Positions 24,706-38,200 are shown, numbered from the stretch's first letter. The stretch is 64,000 nt of DNA from Dasyornis broadbenti (GCA_013397935.1 VZRN01000794.1:3055937-3119936), one strand, 5' to 3'. Translations and numbers: made by a program. The notes: generated by a model not told the origin, from the sequence alone.

Positions 24706-27319
24706 TCTTAACTGTAGCTTAATTTTCATGGCACGAACGTGTGCTGCTCGCACTTACCCGGTGCCTCCAGCTGAGATTCTCTTGTTTGGCTGGAATTACA
24801 GGTTACTTTTGGAACTGATTTAATTGATGTGTTCGAAATCCTACCAGTTCAGCATGTAAATGTATTACCCAGCCATCCAGTGCTTCCTGTTCGGTGTGCC
24901 AGATAGTGGAGAGACTGCCTGCAGAAGAAAGGATGGCTGAGAGCCACTGTGCCAGAGATACTCCCCGGGATCATGCGTAACCGGGTGGCTGATAGACATC
25001 TCCATAAAGATGTTAGGGCAACGTGGCACAGGCACATCTTCTGTGCCTCAAATGTGCCACTAGAAAAAGAATTTAGAGGTAATTGAATGTGTCTGCAGGA
25101 GGAACTTACTTCTGAGGCTTTCAGGTGGTTTTTGAAATATTTATAATTTCCAGAACAGTTAGATGGCAAGATCTGAGTTTTTTATCTTTCCTTATGTCTC
25201 CTTCTTTGTGAACCTAATTGATCATAACTTTTGAGCTGAGGGGAATATTTAAAATATATTTCTCAGCTTTTGAACACACTGTAATGACTTCAAGTGACTC
25301 TGCTTGTGGTCTGGGAAGTTGTTTGACCTGTACCTGGTGGTACACACGGTCTCCATCGCTGTCAGTGTGGAAGGAAGCGTTGTTTTGTGATCTCAAATTA
25401 TCTATCCGTTAAAATTGTAAGGAATGCTTCACGTTTCAGGAGGATGTTTGTGTGTAGCTGTTCTTTGGGTTCAGTGCCCACTTGTTCTCAGCAGCAGGAT
25501 TTAAGCAGGGTTTGCTGGTGTCACAGCACCATTGATGGGAGTGATGTCACATCCAACATGGATTGGGAGCAGCTGAGTAGGAACAGTCGATGGAATGAGT
25601 AGGAATAGTCTGACACAGAGATAAAGCTGCTTTGAAGCACTGGAGCAGGAATGGCTTGGGTTTCTGGAGTTCAAATTCTGAAATTTTGAGCTTGTTGAAA
25701 CATGAAAGTGTCGCATTTGGTGCCCTAAACACTGAGCAACAGTGAGGAAATGACCTATAAAAGCCAGGGACCCTTGGAGCAGGGAGCAGAGATGCTCTGA
25801 CTTGTTTGACACCCTCTTTGTGGCTGTTGAAGAAGGAGGTGCTGAGTGGCTGGACTGGGCAGTGGAGGATTTGTGTCTCCAGCCACACTGGGTTTGCTGG
25901 AACGTGTTCTTGCCATCAAGGCCAAGGCAGATCTCCACTGCAAACAGAGGGATTTGGCTTCCTGTGATGGAGAGTAGAGAAAGTGACTGGAGCTTGGCAA
26001 TAAACCAAGAGGGTTTTTCCTGCTTGTAGTGTAACCACAAAAAGAAAGATGCCAGAGCAGTTCATCTGCACTGTCAGGAGATCTGGCTCTAGCCAGACAC
26101 TTGCCCACCATGCAGGTTGTACACCCATAACTTGTTGGCACTCAAAATGGTTTGGTTTTTTTCCTTTCTCTTCCCCTTCCTGTGTCCCTGATTTTTCTAG
26201 ACTGACTGTGCAATAAAAGCCTTCCTCTCCTTCCTGCAGATACATGTCTTGAACAGACATTTTTGCTTTGTGGTGCAACTCTGAAACAGGTAGTGCTGGA
26301 AAGAGGAGAACTCTGTGTTTAAAAATTCAGACTATTTATACCAGAAGTGATCTTGAATATTTGTGGTGTTCTGTCTTTCAGACCAAGGAACACTCTGTGT
26401 TACATGAAACTAAATTAATAAAGGCAAACCCAGGGATTGTTTTGTTTTCCAAGAGGAATGGCACTGGAAATGAATAATGTTGATGGTGTGTCTTTTGGGT
26501 GGGTTTATGAAAAGTAAGAGCTGAAATGCAGAGAACAGCATCGTGCGTGAAGATCTATAGATATTTACATTCCAGCTCTGGAGGCTTAGAGTCTTTTTGA
26601 TGTGGGTCTGATGTGTTGGGACTTCAAAAGTAGGATATTTGAAATAAAATATTTATATTGCTAATGAAATATGGAAATGTTATTCTAGGCTGAGAATCCT
26701 AGTGTGTAAACTTAGTTTTCTTTTGCTTTAGTTACAACCCTGGCAAAGGCAGTTGGGAGGAAGCAACTGTTGTGGTCTGGCTACTGTCTCATACATGACC
26801 AGTAACAAACCCTAATATTAAAAAAAATATGTCAAATAACTGATTTAAGTCTTCAGTGAGGATCTGTTTTCTCTGTGATTTCTGCCAGGTTTCCTTTTCC
26901 TCATCTGCATGGCTTGTTCGGCAAATTATGCTGGAGTTTGCATTTCAGAGCCACGTTACCATCAGTCAAAAGACTGCTCTCAGTTTCCTTTCCTTCTCAA
27001 CTTCCCTTTCTGTTTCCATGAATTTTTAAATTTGAAATTCGTGCTGTCACTTAGTTTCCCAGAGGTTTCCCACAAACCTGACTTTCTAATAATAAACAGC
27101 TTTTAGGTAGTCACTGGAGGTAAAAGAACCTCACAAAACCCCTCAAAACACCTGCACTTACTGAGTTAAAATACAGAGCATGTCACAAACGTTTAGTCTC
27201 TCCTTATTTTCCTGCTTCCATCCTTCTGTCCTGCTTCGTGGGGAAAAAAACCACGCTTTTTCAGCCTTTTCAGTGTTTCATCTGTTTCCTTTGAAGGCCT
27301 TTTGTTGTGTGTGTATCAG

Positions 27320-27615
27320 TCCGGGGAGCTTTGGGCGGTGTCAGGAGGACGGCGAGCATCGCTCCGCTCTCTCCAGTAACGGAGCTGTCTGCGGGGTTGC
27401 ACGAGGACACGGGGCTCTATTTCCAGCCCTGCCCTATCTCTGGCTGACCCAGATCCCCAGGCATCACAGGGATGTGTGTTCAGCTGTGCTGGGGACAGCA
27501 GCCAGAGCTCGCTGCTGCCTGAGCACAGAGCCACAAACACTCAGGGCTGCTCCTGTCCAGATCCCACATGGGCAAGGTTTGAGCGCGGCGCGGTACCCGA
27601 GGGGGGTTGGTTGGT
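27320..27615. promoter_or_regulatory. Secondary CpG cluster inside SGMS1 intron 1
   Basis: Two CpG-dense pockets (about 27325-27415 and 27582-27605) stand out from surrounding intron that has few CpGs. They include GCGCGGCGCGG near 27585. This could be an alternative promoter or enhancer, and no coding function is seen. Nothing in the sequence fixes its direction. Confidence 0.35.
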
Positions 27616-27696
27616 TTGGGAGGTGCTAGGTGGGAGGTGCTCTGCTGGATGAAGCTGCTGAAGCTTTAGAGATCCTGCTGTCTAAGCAGATTATTC

Positions 27697-27912
27697 ATAA
27701 AATCCCAGAATGGTTTGGGTTGGATGGATCTTTAAGCTTATCCAGTGCCACCCCCTGCCATGGGCAGGGACCTTCCACAGGTGCTCCAAGTCCAGCCTGG
27801 CCTTGGACACTTCCAGGGATCCAGGGGCAGCCACAGCTTCTCTGGGCACCCTGTGCCAGGGCCTCCCCACCCTCACAGGGGAGAATTTTTTCCCAATATC
27901 GGTTCTAAACTC
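27697..27912 (-). mobile_element. CR1 3' fragment
   Basis: Reversed tail CCCAGAATGGTTTGGGTTGG through CTTCTCTGGGCACCCTGTGC to the TTTTCCCAATATC block. It lies just after the CpG cluster. Confidence 0.9.
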
Positions 27913-28435
27913 ATGTTTAAAGATTTGTGATGTTCTCTTAGTATTTTCACACACCCCTGTGCATTTGGGGTGGGGAGCTGGAACATGGATTTCCTATTGC
28001 AGCTGTTCAGAAATAAGCCAATATTGGTCCCACTTTTGTTGCGGGTGTTGAATTACTTTAGGACTGAGACAATAGGATTGTGGAATGGAGTAAAAAACGG
28101 GATGGGTGCTTTGGTTACCTGTGGACTGGGCAGAAAGGCTCTGGGCCTGGGGCCTGGCTCTGCCTTCTGAGTTTGAGAAGACTTCCCAGGCTGAAATAAC
28201 TGTAACTCAAACCTGCCCTGCCCTCCTCCCTGCTCCATCCTTTCCATCCCCAGATCACTGGAAGCAGGATTTCCGTCTTGGGAGAACAAAAGCCCTGCTT
28301 AGCAACTGCTCCTGGGGTGAGACCGCTGGTCAGGTGAGGCTTCCCTCGTGAGTGTTTGCTGCTTTCCATAACTACTTCCAAGCACCAGGAAGATGTAAGA
28401 GGAAGAGAATTGAGATGTGGGGTTATAAATCAAAA

Positions 28436-28540
28436 TTATGGAAAGGTTTGGGTTGAAAGGGGCCTTAAAGACCATCCAGGTTCAGCTTCTGCCATGGGCA
28501 GGGACACCTTCCACTATCCCAGGGTGCTCCAAGCTCTGAT
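28436..28540 (-). mobile_element. CR1 3' tail, short
   Basis: GGTTTGGGTTGAAAGGGGCC, then CCATGGGCAGGGACACCTTC and AGGGTGCTCCAAGCTCTG. Confidence 0.85.
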
Positions 28541-30079
28541 GGAGTCTCATGGAGAGAAGTACAGAAGTACTCGCTGCTGGTGTTCCCATCTGGAGGTGGG
28601 ATCTGTTTGGTTATCCAATTGTGCTGCAAGTGCTTTTGGTTTTAAATTCTCCCCGTTTTAAACCAACTCTGAGCTTGTGTTCTAAGCTGTTACACTGAGA
28701 TCTAAGCCTATGAGTGGACTTCTATTTCTGGTTTTGTTTTTTTTTTAAATTCAATTAGGATAGGAAATATATGGTGAGGGTTTTTTTTTTTTTTTTTTTT
28801 CTTGGTATCAAGTAATTTAGAAAAAAACAGGCTGCTCAGGGATTTATGTAGTATTCAGGCAGGGCTTTTTTTCTCTCTGAAGCTGTGTCAGTAGCTGCTC
28901 AGTGGATGTGGGCGTTGCTTTGCATTTTCGTCCCAGACTCTGTTTTCACAGTAGTAACTCCACTTACTCTGATTTTCTGTCCACAGGCCAGTGTTTTCCA
29001 TCTGGGTCTGACCTATGAAACCTGTCTTGGAGCTTTGCGCAACTTGTGAGCCCACCTGTGCCTTGGTGTTACAATTACAGCTATTTTATATTTGCATATT
29101 TTTGTTTTTCCAGCGCAAACCCAGCTTTTCTGGCCTGTTTTACACTTCCAGCAGTTTCTTCCTTGTTAGTGGTGCAGAAGGGGTGATCCTGGTTTGGAGG
29201 CAAGGCTGTCCTGGAGGGAGGGAAACACTTCTTGAGAGCTTGTTGGTGCTATCCAGCACATAATTTGTGGCAGGCAGCGCCCTTTCCTTGCAAATTGGTG
29301 TGCAGAGGTGCTTGTCAAGCACAGGATGTCCAGTTATTGAGGTGTCAGAGCATTATTGTTGGCCATGACAAAATGCCTGGAGAGGAGGTGACTGTAGCAG
29401 TGACTCAGGCTGGGAACAGTTTGTTTTGTGCTCTGAAAAGGCAGGGCAAGAGCTCCCAGCTTTTATCCAGAGCCCTCGGTCTCTGTGTAACTCCTGCGCA
29501 CCTGGGGCTGGGGAGTTTGCTGGTGGGCTGGTTTATAAAGCATTAAATTTTCAGTGCTTACAGCAGCTGGTTTTCTCCTGCTTACTTGTGTGCGTACATC
29601 ATCAGTGTGAACCTGAGAGTTTAATTTCCAAGTGACACAATATCATATCTTCCAGCTGTGCTTGCGAACCTCTCACATTTAAACTCTTCTTTTTCGCCGA
29701 GGGTTGGATGATCTCAACTTTTCTGGGCTGTTTGGGAAGGATGCTGAGGGTTGGAACACACCCACTGCCTCTGACAGGATTTCCTGACCCCTGGTGAGGA
29801 GTTGCTGAAATGGCTGATTATTTGACTCATTTCTATAGCGACTGCTGCCTTGGCAGCAAAGCTTAGAGCGTGAAAGTGCAAACATGAGGAGGGCATGATT
29901 TGATTCGGGAAGGCTTAAGTTTTTTCATTTGGGTTTTGAAGTGCTTTAGGAAGAGTTTGGAGATGGACAGACTGGTTTGGGAGGTGGTTTTTTTGCAGGT
30001 TTAGATGGATGTGGTTTTGTCTCGTCAGTGTTAATTGTGAGAATTAACGGTTTCTGCTTGCAAGGAGGCCCCACGCCTG

Positions 30080-30578
30080 AGCCTTGTCCTCAGCACAGGA
30101 AAGACGTGGAGCTGTTAGAGCAGGTCCAGGGGAGACCATGGAGAAGCTCCGGGGGCTGGAGCCCCTCTGCTCTGGAGCCAGGCTGGGAAAGCTGGGGGTA
30201 TTCACTTGGAGAAGGGAAGGCTCCAGGGAGACCTCAGAGCCCCTTCCAGTGCCTAAAGGGGCTTCAGGAGAGCTGGAGAGAAACTGGGGACAAGGGATGG
30301 AGGGACAGGACACAGGGAATGGCTTCCCACTGCCAGAGGGCAGGGATAGATGGGATATTGGGAAGGAATTGTTCCCTGGGAGGGTGGGAAGGCCCTGGCA
30401 CAGGGTGCCCAGAGAAGCTGTGGCTGCCCCTGGATCCCTGGCAGTGTCCAAGGCCAGGCTGGACACCGGGGCTTGGAGCAGCCTGGAACAGTGGAAGGTG
30501 TCCCTGCCCATGGCAGGCGTGGCACTGGATGGGATTTAAGGTCCCTTCCCACCCAAACGGTTCTGGGATGATTTTAAG
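30080..30578 (+). mobile_element. CR1 3' fragment, about 500 bases
   Basis: Forward order: AAAGACGTGGAGCTGTTAGA, the GGGGCTTCAGGAGAGCTGGA block, GGATATTGG…AATTGTTCCCTGGG, AGAGAAGCTGTGGCTGCCCC, ending CCCTTCCCACCCAAACGGTT. It stays close to other copies in this window, which suggests a fairly recent family. Confidence 0.92.
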
Positions 30579-31825
30579 TATGGAGGAGTAACCAGCTGAT
30601 GATTTTATGGCTGATTATCTTATCCTTTAATCAAAAAGGTGGATACTCCCCCCTTTGCTCCTTGTGCCCAGCTGCATCTCAGCAGAAGAAAACAGGTCTT
30701 GATAGGCAGGATTGTAACAATGCACCCCCAAATACTTGTTTAACCCTCTGGGGTGGTCACGGCCAAGATCTAAATGGAAGTGGTGGTGGGAATTATTCCT
30801 ATTCCCCATGTTTTGAGTTAGCACCTCAGTGTTTGCTAGGAGCAGGGGAAAAAATGTTGTGTAAACACGAGGAGGTGCGACTGGGAACCCTTGATGAGGT
30901 TGTTTCATCCTGCTGGCTCTTGTGTGGGTATTTTGAGGTACTAGTTTTACACAGCATCATTATCATGGTGCAGTTGGTATTGTTATGATAATCACATCGT
31001 TATTTATAATTCCTTGTCGGGTTCAGGCTCCTTAATGAGGCAGCTCTGCTGCAGATGGAGAGAATTTTCCGTCACCCAGCCTAAAGAACCCATGTCAGAG
31101 CTGGGGAGGTTTGTGCGTGCCCCATCTTTGTGGGACCACGCTGAGCCTGGGGATGTGGCCTGGCTGCAGCTGACATTGGTCCCCACCTCTGTCTTCAGCT
31201 TTTGTGGAGAGGAGAGGACCTTTTGTAGAAGGGAGGGCGTCACTGAGGGCTGTTAGTCCCCTGTAGTTTCTGCAAAGCTCACCCCATCAAGCTTTCATGG
31301 ATACACCATAGGGAATGAGGAATTTTTAATGTGACAAGCTGCAAGGTGTGAGTAAAGAAGCTTTTTTGTCTATTCCTCCCCCATTAGACAGGCTGTGAAA
31401 AACAGGCTTGAATGATAAGTGGTGTTAAAAATCTTAGTTGGTTTTCCTCATTTTAACTCTCAATGAAAACAACTCGTCTCCATGGCCTGTGTCCTTGGTA
31501 GAGGATTACCTTTCCTGCTGTATCTTTTATTCTGCTTTCACAAGAGGTGCTTGATAGTGATTTACACTTGGCTGGTGTGAGAGCAGCAGGCTGGGATTGC
31601 ACACTCTGGAACTGGTTGTAGTTTTCAGCAGTATTGCCCAAACCTGCAGTTTTACTACAAGAAACACATTTTGTGTTTCCTCTAAGGCTGCCACGCCAGG
31701 TATCCTGGGGTCACACCAGCTTTTTGGGACTCTTGTGCCAGTATCCGAGTGCTGTTTGCAGCTGGCAACTGATTTTTCCATACAGAGCTCAGCTTAGAAC
31801 CTGATGGCAGCTGTGCATGGAATGT

Positions 31826-32066
31826 AATCGGGGAATGGTTTAGGTTGGAAAAGCCCTCTAAGCTCCTCGAGTCCAACCATTCCCCCAGCACGGCCAAGGC
31901 CACCACCAACCCGTGTCCCCAAGTGCCACATCTACAAATATTTTAAATCCCTCTAGGCAGGGATGATGACTGCCACTGCCCTGGGCAGCCTGTGCCATGG
32001 CTGGACAACCTTTTCTATGCAGAAATTTTTCCCAGTATCCAATCTAAACCTTCCCTGGCAGTGAAA
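31826..32066 (-). mobile_element. CR1 3' fragment, diverged subfamily
   Basis: It has GGAATGGTTTAGGTTGGAAA, the internal CAAGTGCCACATCTACA segment and TTTTTCCCAGTATCCAATCT. The internal part differs from the common copies and matches another CR1 subfamily. Confidence 0.8.
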
Positions 32067-33794
32067 ATGTAATTTGAAAGTTGGCTGCAGGCTTCTGAAC
32101 TGTGTCTTTGGGATTCTGAATCCTTAAGAATGTTGTCGGGGTGGACAGGAAGCTGCTTTGTCGGGAGCATAGCGGTTCAGGGATTTGGGAAACTGGGTTT
32201 CAGGCACTCCAGTGTTAAAAACTGACAAGGTTTAGTATTGCCCTACCTCACGGTGTCCACAGAGTGCTCTGAGAGCCCCAAAACCAGGCTGGATTTGGAA
32301 CACAAAACTGGGAGAGGCAGCAATGTGGCTGTGGAACAGCACAGGGGAGCTGGGCCCTGCTGTAGGCCCAGAACCTGGCTGGGGTAACAGCATTAAAAAA
32401 TAAAATCTCTGGCTTTATCAACATTGTGAGGCACCATCCTGGGAAGCAACAAGCCCACAGAGAAGCCTGTTAGGATTGTCTGTTGGGAATTTGCACTGCC
32501 AGAGCCGGGATTTGAGATGAGCACACAGAGATGGGCGGGTGGAGCTGAGCTGCTCCTTGTAGGAGCTTCTAATGTGGGTTACCATGCATAATTCAGACCA
32601 TGCTTTTTCCATGTTCAGAGCTCTGTAACTAAATACTGATTTGCTAAACACAACTTGAATAATGAAGCAATCTGTGGCTTGAAAGCCTTCCTCAGTACTG
32701 AAAAAAAAAGGAAGCAAATAGAGCTGTATCCTCACTTCTGCTTTAAAACGACAAAGATATTCACAAGGTGGAAGAGTCATTTTCATACCTGCTTGCTCCG
32801 TGGATTTAAATACATGCACATTCCTGGTGTGCCCAGTAAGTGAGAGGTGGCCTGTCCAAAGTACTGCCAGTCCTTCCATCCCAAGCTTTTTCTTTCCTCA
32901 ACCATCATGGTTCATTCCACGGAAAAACAGATTAAAAACTGCACCTTGTGTTTCTTGCTGAGCTTAGAGGTAAATTGATGTGCAGGATGATCATGTTTGC
33001 ATAGGAGTAATGCTCTGTATCTGTTCTGAACCACTTCAACTCAAATCATGCCAGTAGGGTAATTTATTTTGCTTTTCCTCAGTCACAACTTTGCTCCCTT
33101 TGACGAAACACAAACACATGGCAGCTTATAAGAGGCTAAAAATGTTCTTACAGCTGATAAAGGCTGGATCTGACTTTTGAAAATATGAAGTGTTTTCTTT
33201 CCCTGTGCTGTTACTTTCTCACTTCATGTTTATGGTACTGCAGCAGAGCACGTGGTTTGTGGGATGTGGGGCTTTCACTGCTTTCCTCTCCTTGCTCTGG
33301 GGAGGAGCAGTTTTTGTTGATTGGTTGGATAAACACCTGAGCATTTGCTGGTGGTGGTCACTCCCATCACTGCCTTGTTTGCTGCTTGTGTCTCAAAAAC
33401 TCAGGAAGAGATTCCAGGCAAGTAACTTTGTGTTCTTCTAACTTCTGTACTGGAAGCAATCAGCTTTTGTAAGCTGTTTTTGTAATTCATTGGCTATACA
33501 ATTTCTCACCTAGTTCCTCTTTAAAAAAAAAAAAAAAAATCATTTTTCTCCTGGTTCCTTTTTTTTAGCTAGTAGGAAACATTTCTTTGAGTTGGAGCAG
33601 TATACCCTGGAACAGTCAAATTTACCTCAAAGAGTTGCTGAACACCTGCAAACCTAAATGCTCCGGTTTATTTTCAGGCTAATCTATTTGCTAATTGATA
33701 TTCCTGCTGATATTTTGGCCCAGAGGGCAGATCCTTGCTTGTAGTACATCTATTTTTTGGTGTTGGTGGATATATATGGCACCTGGAGGAGTTC

Positions 33795-33930
33795 TAGGGT
33801 GGTTGGATGGGGGTTGGAGAAACCTGGGATAGTGGAAGTGTCTCTGCCCATGGCAGGGGATGGAATGGGATGAGCTTTAAAGTCCTTTCCAACCCAAACC
33901 AGTCTGGGATTTTGTGATTTTATGATTTTT
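33795..33930 (+). mobile_element. CR1 3' tail
   Basis: It has the CCCATGGCAGGGGATGG block and TCCTTTCCAACCCAAACCAG, ending in a GATTTTGTGATTTTATGATT simple tail. It lies about 460 bases before the exon carrying the SGMS1 start. Confidence 0.88.
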
Positions 33931-34389
33931 GCCTTGCAGAATGAAAAACAGACTTCATATTCGATCACTGATACCACACGATGTGTGAAGGTACCAGGCT
34001 GTAAGGGGCAGAAAAGGTTTCTGCCACAAATAATACCAAACATTTGCTCTGTGGCTCCTTAAATACATGAGTCTGATGATGGTAAGAGGAGTTTGGGTGC
34101 TGCTTGTGGACTAGAGCACAGAAATAAAATTGTAACAAATACAGAGCAGGAAGGAGGCTTCCCACAGCTGCAAAGTGGTGTTAAATCTTTTAAGAAACCA
34201 GCAGCAAGCTCGGGGAGGACAGTGCTGTGTGTACAAGGCTGGAGCTCAAATCTGCTGCTCTTTTCCCTCCAGAGTCTCTTGTCCATCCAGAGCATGGCTG
34301 TTTTTGTGCAGGAATTTTGGCTTTGGCCATGAACTGCAGGCTAAGCACCATCCTAATGCCTGGTTTTGGCTTTTTCTCCCCCTCCCCAG

Positions 34390-35217
34390 GAAGAAGAATG
34401 CCAACACGAATATGAAGTAGAGCGTTTCCTATGCTGGCCGCGGCGCCCGCACACCAGTGTCGGCTGGACAGGGACGGGCTCTCGCCTCTGGCCAAACCCA
34501 TTCCCAGGACAAGATGAAGCCAAGGAGGAGCTTCCCGCCGCGCTGGAGCTGCCGCGGCTGCTGCCCGGTCTGAAGCCCATGTGCCACCGTCCCTGGCGAG
34601 ATGAAAGAAGTGGTGCTGTGGTCACCCGAGGAGGTGACCAGCTGGCTGACGGACAATGCCGTGCCGGAGTACTGTGAGCCCCTGAAGAGCTTCACCGGGC
34701 GGGATCTCATCAACCTGACGGAGGAGGATTTCAAGAAATCCCCTCTGTGCCGGGTGTCTTCCGACAGCGGCCAGCGGCTGTTGAACATGATCGAGGGGCT
34801 GAAGATGGCTCACCACATGGAGGCTCACAAGAACGGCCATGCCAACGGGCACATCCGCACCGGCGACGCCGTGCGCCAGAACGGCTTCGGCGCCGCGCTC
34901 AAGCTCAACGGGGTCCCCAATGGCTTCAAGAAGGAGATGATCAAGATCCCCATGCCGGAGCCAGAGCGCTCGCAGTATCCCATGGAGTGGGGCAAGACTT
35001 TCCTGGCTTTTATTTATGCACTTTTTTGTTTCGTCTTCACCACGGTGACTATCTCGGTGGTTCATGAACGAGTGCCTCCCAAGGAGGTGCAGCCTCCCCT
35101 CCCAGATGCATTTTTTGATCGCTTTGATCGGGTGCAATGGGCTTTTTCTATTTGTGAAATCAACGGCATGATCCTTGTAGGACTGTGGTTTGTTCAGTGG
35201 CTGCTCTTAAAATACAA
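34390..35217 (+). CDS. SGMS1: SGMS1 coding exon 1 (with 5' UTR part 34390-34600)
   Basis: A pyrimidine-rich acceptor ends in AG at 34388-34389, and the donor GTAAGT starts at 35218. Translation from 34601 gives residues 1-205 plus two bases of Lys206. It holds the SAM domain (EYCEPLKSFTGRDLINL region), a variable linker (about 85-110), the conserved stretch MIKIPMPEPERSQYPMEWGK, membrane helix 1 (about 131-154), the lumenal loop with VHERVPPKEVQPPLPD, and helix 2 (about 180-204). The 211-base leader part carries several upstream ATGs (see findings). Confidence 0.96.
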
Positions 35218-38200
35218 GTAAGTAAAACCTTTTCAAAACTTGAGTGCTTCTGACAGCTTTTGGAGGGTAGATGCTGGTTTGCATCCAAACCAAATGAAGT
35301 TTCTTTATGATCTGCTTATCTTGGTTTTCAAAGCTGAAATAAGTATCACGCAGTGGGGGCTGCCTATGCAGAAGGCAGAGGTCCAAATGTTCCCTAAGAA
35401 ATCTAGCAACAGCCCAGGTCATGTTTGCCTGCATGATTAACTTGAGCCTTTCTCAAGTGAAAAAAGCCATGAATTGGGTGAAATGATGTTCTGAACTCAC
35501 TGTTTGTTTACAGGAAGCACAGCTCACGCTCTTGTGAGGACAGCTGTGAACCAGGACCCAGGGATGGCTGGAGCTGGGCCAGGGCAGGGTCAGGCTGGAA
35601 ATCAGGGAAAGGTTCTTCCCCCAGAGGGTGCTGGGCACTGCCCAGGCTCTCCGGGGAATGGACATGACCCCGAGGCTGCCAGAGCTCCAGGAGCGTTTGG
35701 ACATCGCTCCCAGGGATGCACAGGGTGGGATTGCTGGGGTGTTTGTGCAGGACCAGGAGCTGGATTGATGATCCCTGTGGGTGCCTTCCAGCTTGGGATA
35801 TTCCATGATTTTAAACCCAAGGGAAACACCTAGAGGAGGTGGAGTGGGATTGCCCTCAAGAAGGAGGTGTTGGGTTAATAGGGCGATATCAGGGATCAGA
35901 CACCTTGTGGTGGAGCTGAGCAGAGGCTGTAGGTGAAGATGAGCGGAATCCTTGGAGATTTGGAAGCAGTGGGATGTGGGTTGAGTTGATGTTAACTCGT
36001 ATATGTCGTTATCATTGGCAGGTGTGAAGGTCCCCCCCCACCCTGTCCCCATTTGCTTTGGTGTGTTTGTTTTTATTTTCAGTATAGAATCACAGAACTT
36101 TTGGGGTTGGAAGGGACCCTACGGATGATCCCGTTCCAACCCCCTGCCATGGGAAATCTCCTTTAGAAGGGTTTTTTCTGGTGTTAGGGGAAGATGCCAG
36201 GGAGTCACAGAGGTTGGTCGGTACATGCACTGATCATGGAATGTTTTGAAGATCAAAATCTCTCTTTTCTATCCATGAGCAGAGGGATCTAACAAAGTCT
36301 TGAGAGGCCCAAGCTGTGGCTGAACAGCAGAAAGGGAAAAGCAGGAGAATGGGAAGAGCAGGAGAGAGGTGCTGGCAGGAACAGGAGCCCAGCAGGGTGG
36401 TTTTATCTGGAGGATCTCATTCTTGTGGCTTTGGATGGTGAACACCACAGGGATGGTGACTCAGTGCCACAGAAAGTGCTGAATCCCTTTTGCGGTGTGG
36501 GTTATCCCCTCTCTTTGACACTTAATTCAGGAATAAAGGGAGGCCATTGGGCCAGATGGAGCTTCCTCTCTTCAGCTTCCCCATCCCTGGAAGTGTTCAA
36601 GGTTGGACGGGGCTTGGAGCACTCTGGGATAGTGGAAAGTGTCCCTGCCCATGGGAGGGGGCAATGAGATGAGCTTTAAGATCCCTTCCAACCCAAACAT
36701 TCTGTGATTTCTTGGTTCTAATGCTTGGTTCTAATCACATTCTGTGATTTCATGGCATGGAGTTGGGCTGGTGGCTCTCCAAAAGGCAGGAACAAGTCTT
36801 GGCTGGGCACTCTGGAGTTTCCACAGGGAGCTCGAGGAAGCTGCTGAGGCAGATGAACTTCTCTGGGAAGCATTCCCAGATGTTGTGAGAGAAGTACAAT
36901 GCGAGGATTGGCCATAAGGTTCTCTCGTGGGACTGAAGGAGCAGCCTGCTCCCTGGTGGGGTCTGGAGAGCCGGAATGGAGTTCTCTGGGCCAGGAATAA
37001 GTGTGGAGGTTGTTCTTGCTGGTTGGCTCTGAGTCTCGCACGCACATAAATCCTCAGGAGAAGGGGAAGTAGGAGGCTTTTTACATTTGGTTTTTCTTTG
37101 TATTAAAGTGCAGAGCTCGCTCAGACTTTCCTAAGGTAAAACATGCCAAATCCAGCTAAATCAAATGGTAATTTTAATTATAAAAATAAATCCAGTGCTC
37201 CATAAAATACTGCCACTTCTTTGGTCCCTCAGAGTATCATGCTGCTCAGTCTTTAATCCCTACTCCTCCATTTGCCATCATGTTATAAAGAAAAAAGCAG
37301 GTTCATGTCTAGTTCTAAAAGCCACAAGGGTGAGATCCGAGAGGAAAAGCTCTGCACAGGAAGACCCCTGCCCCAGTGGAATGGTGCCCTCCACAGTTAA
37401 TTTCAGTCCATGGAGCTTCATTAATAATTATAATTCTTGTCCATGTTTATACCAGGAGAGGGAAGGTAAAAAAGCTAGAATATCGAGTTACAGCAGTGAG
37501 CACTCCAGTGCAAAATGTGTTTACCCTGCAAGAGTTGAAGCTTTCTTGATAAATCAAGGCACTCAAGGTGTTACTGATCTGGCACTGCAAAGTCATATTC
37601 CTTCCAGAGTGGAGCACTCCAGTTTAATAACTCTGCCAAAACTGCTGAAAAATTTAAATGATGGCCAATTTTGAGTTTCGAAAGAGCTCAATAATAGGAG
37701 TGTTATTATTTTAAAAAGTGAGCAAAAGAGCAACAAGTGAGTTCCAGTGCCTGAAGAGAACCTCCAAGAAAGGAGAGAGACTCTTTAGAAGGGCCTGGTG
37801 ACAGGACGAAAGGAATGGCTTCCCACTGCCAGAGGGCAGGTATACATATTGGGAAGAAATTCCAGGGACATTGAGAAGAAATTCTTCCCTGGGAGATTGG
37901 GGAGGTCCTGGCACAGGGTGCCCAGAGAAGCTGTGGCCGCCCCTGGATCTCTGGAAGTGTCCAAGGCCAGGTTGGACAATGGGGTTTGGAGCAGCCTGGG
38001 ACAGTGGAAGGTGTCCCTGCCCATGGCAGGGGTGGCACTGGATGGGTTTTAAAGTCCCTCCAACCCAAACTAATCTGGGATTCTGTGAATGCCAGAACCT
38101 GCAGCTTGAAATGGTCATAACTGCGAATTACAATGATTTTAAATGAACCAAAACCCACAGGGTCTGTGAACAGTAGAGCACAAAGCGTGGTTGACTGCTC

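Larger units (their letters stand above)
14371..34389 (+). other. SGMS1: SGMS1 intron 1 region (may hide further 5' UTR exons)
   Basis: About 20 kb lie between the donor at 14369 and the acceptor at 34389. It holds the CR1 copies, hairpin and CpG cluster listed separately. A tandem repeat of AGCTTTTTAAAGCTG sits near 16788-16816, with poly(T) at 18243-18256 and 28779-28800 and poly(A) at 33523-33539. No coding exon was found. Extra non-coding exons cannot be excluded by eye. Confidence 0.55.

Noticed and set aside
33190..33441. Hydrophobic, Trp-rich 83-codon frame
   Set aside because: It has no match to a known membrane family, no splice context, and lies in intron 1 of SGMS1.
34366..34677. 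103-codon frame overlapping the SGMS1 start
   Set aside because: It runs across the splice acceptor and is in another frame from the conserved protein. Only its part from ATG 34579 matters, as an upstream ORF.
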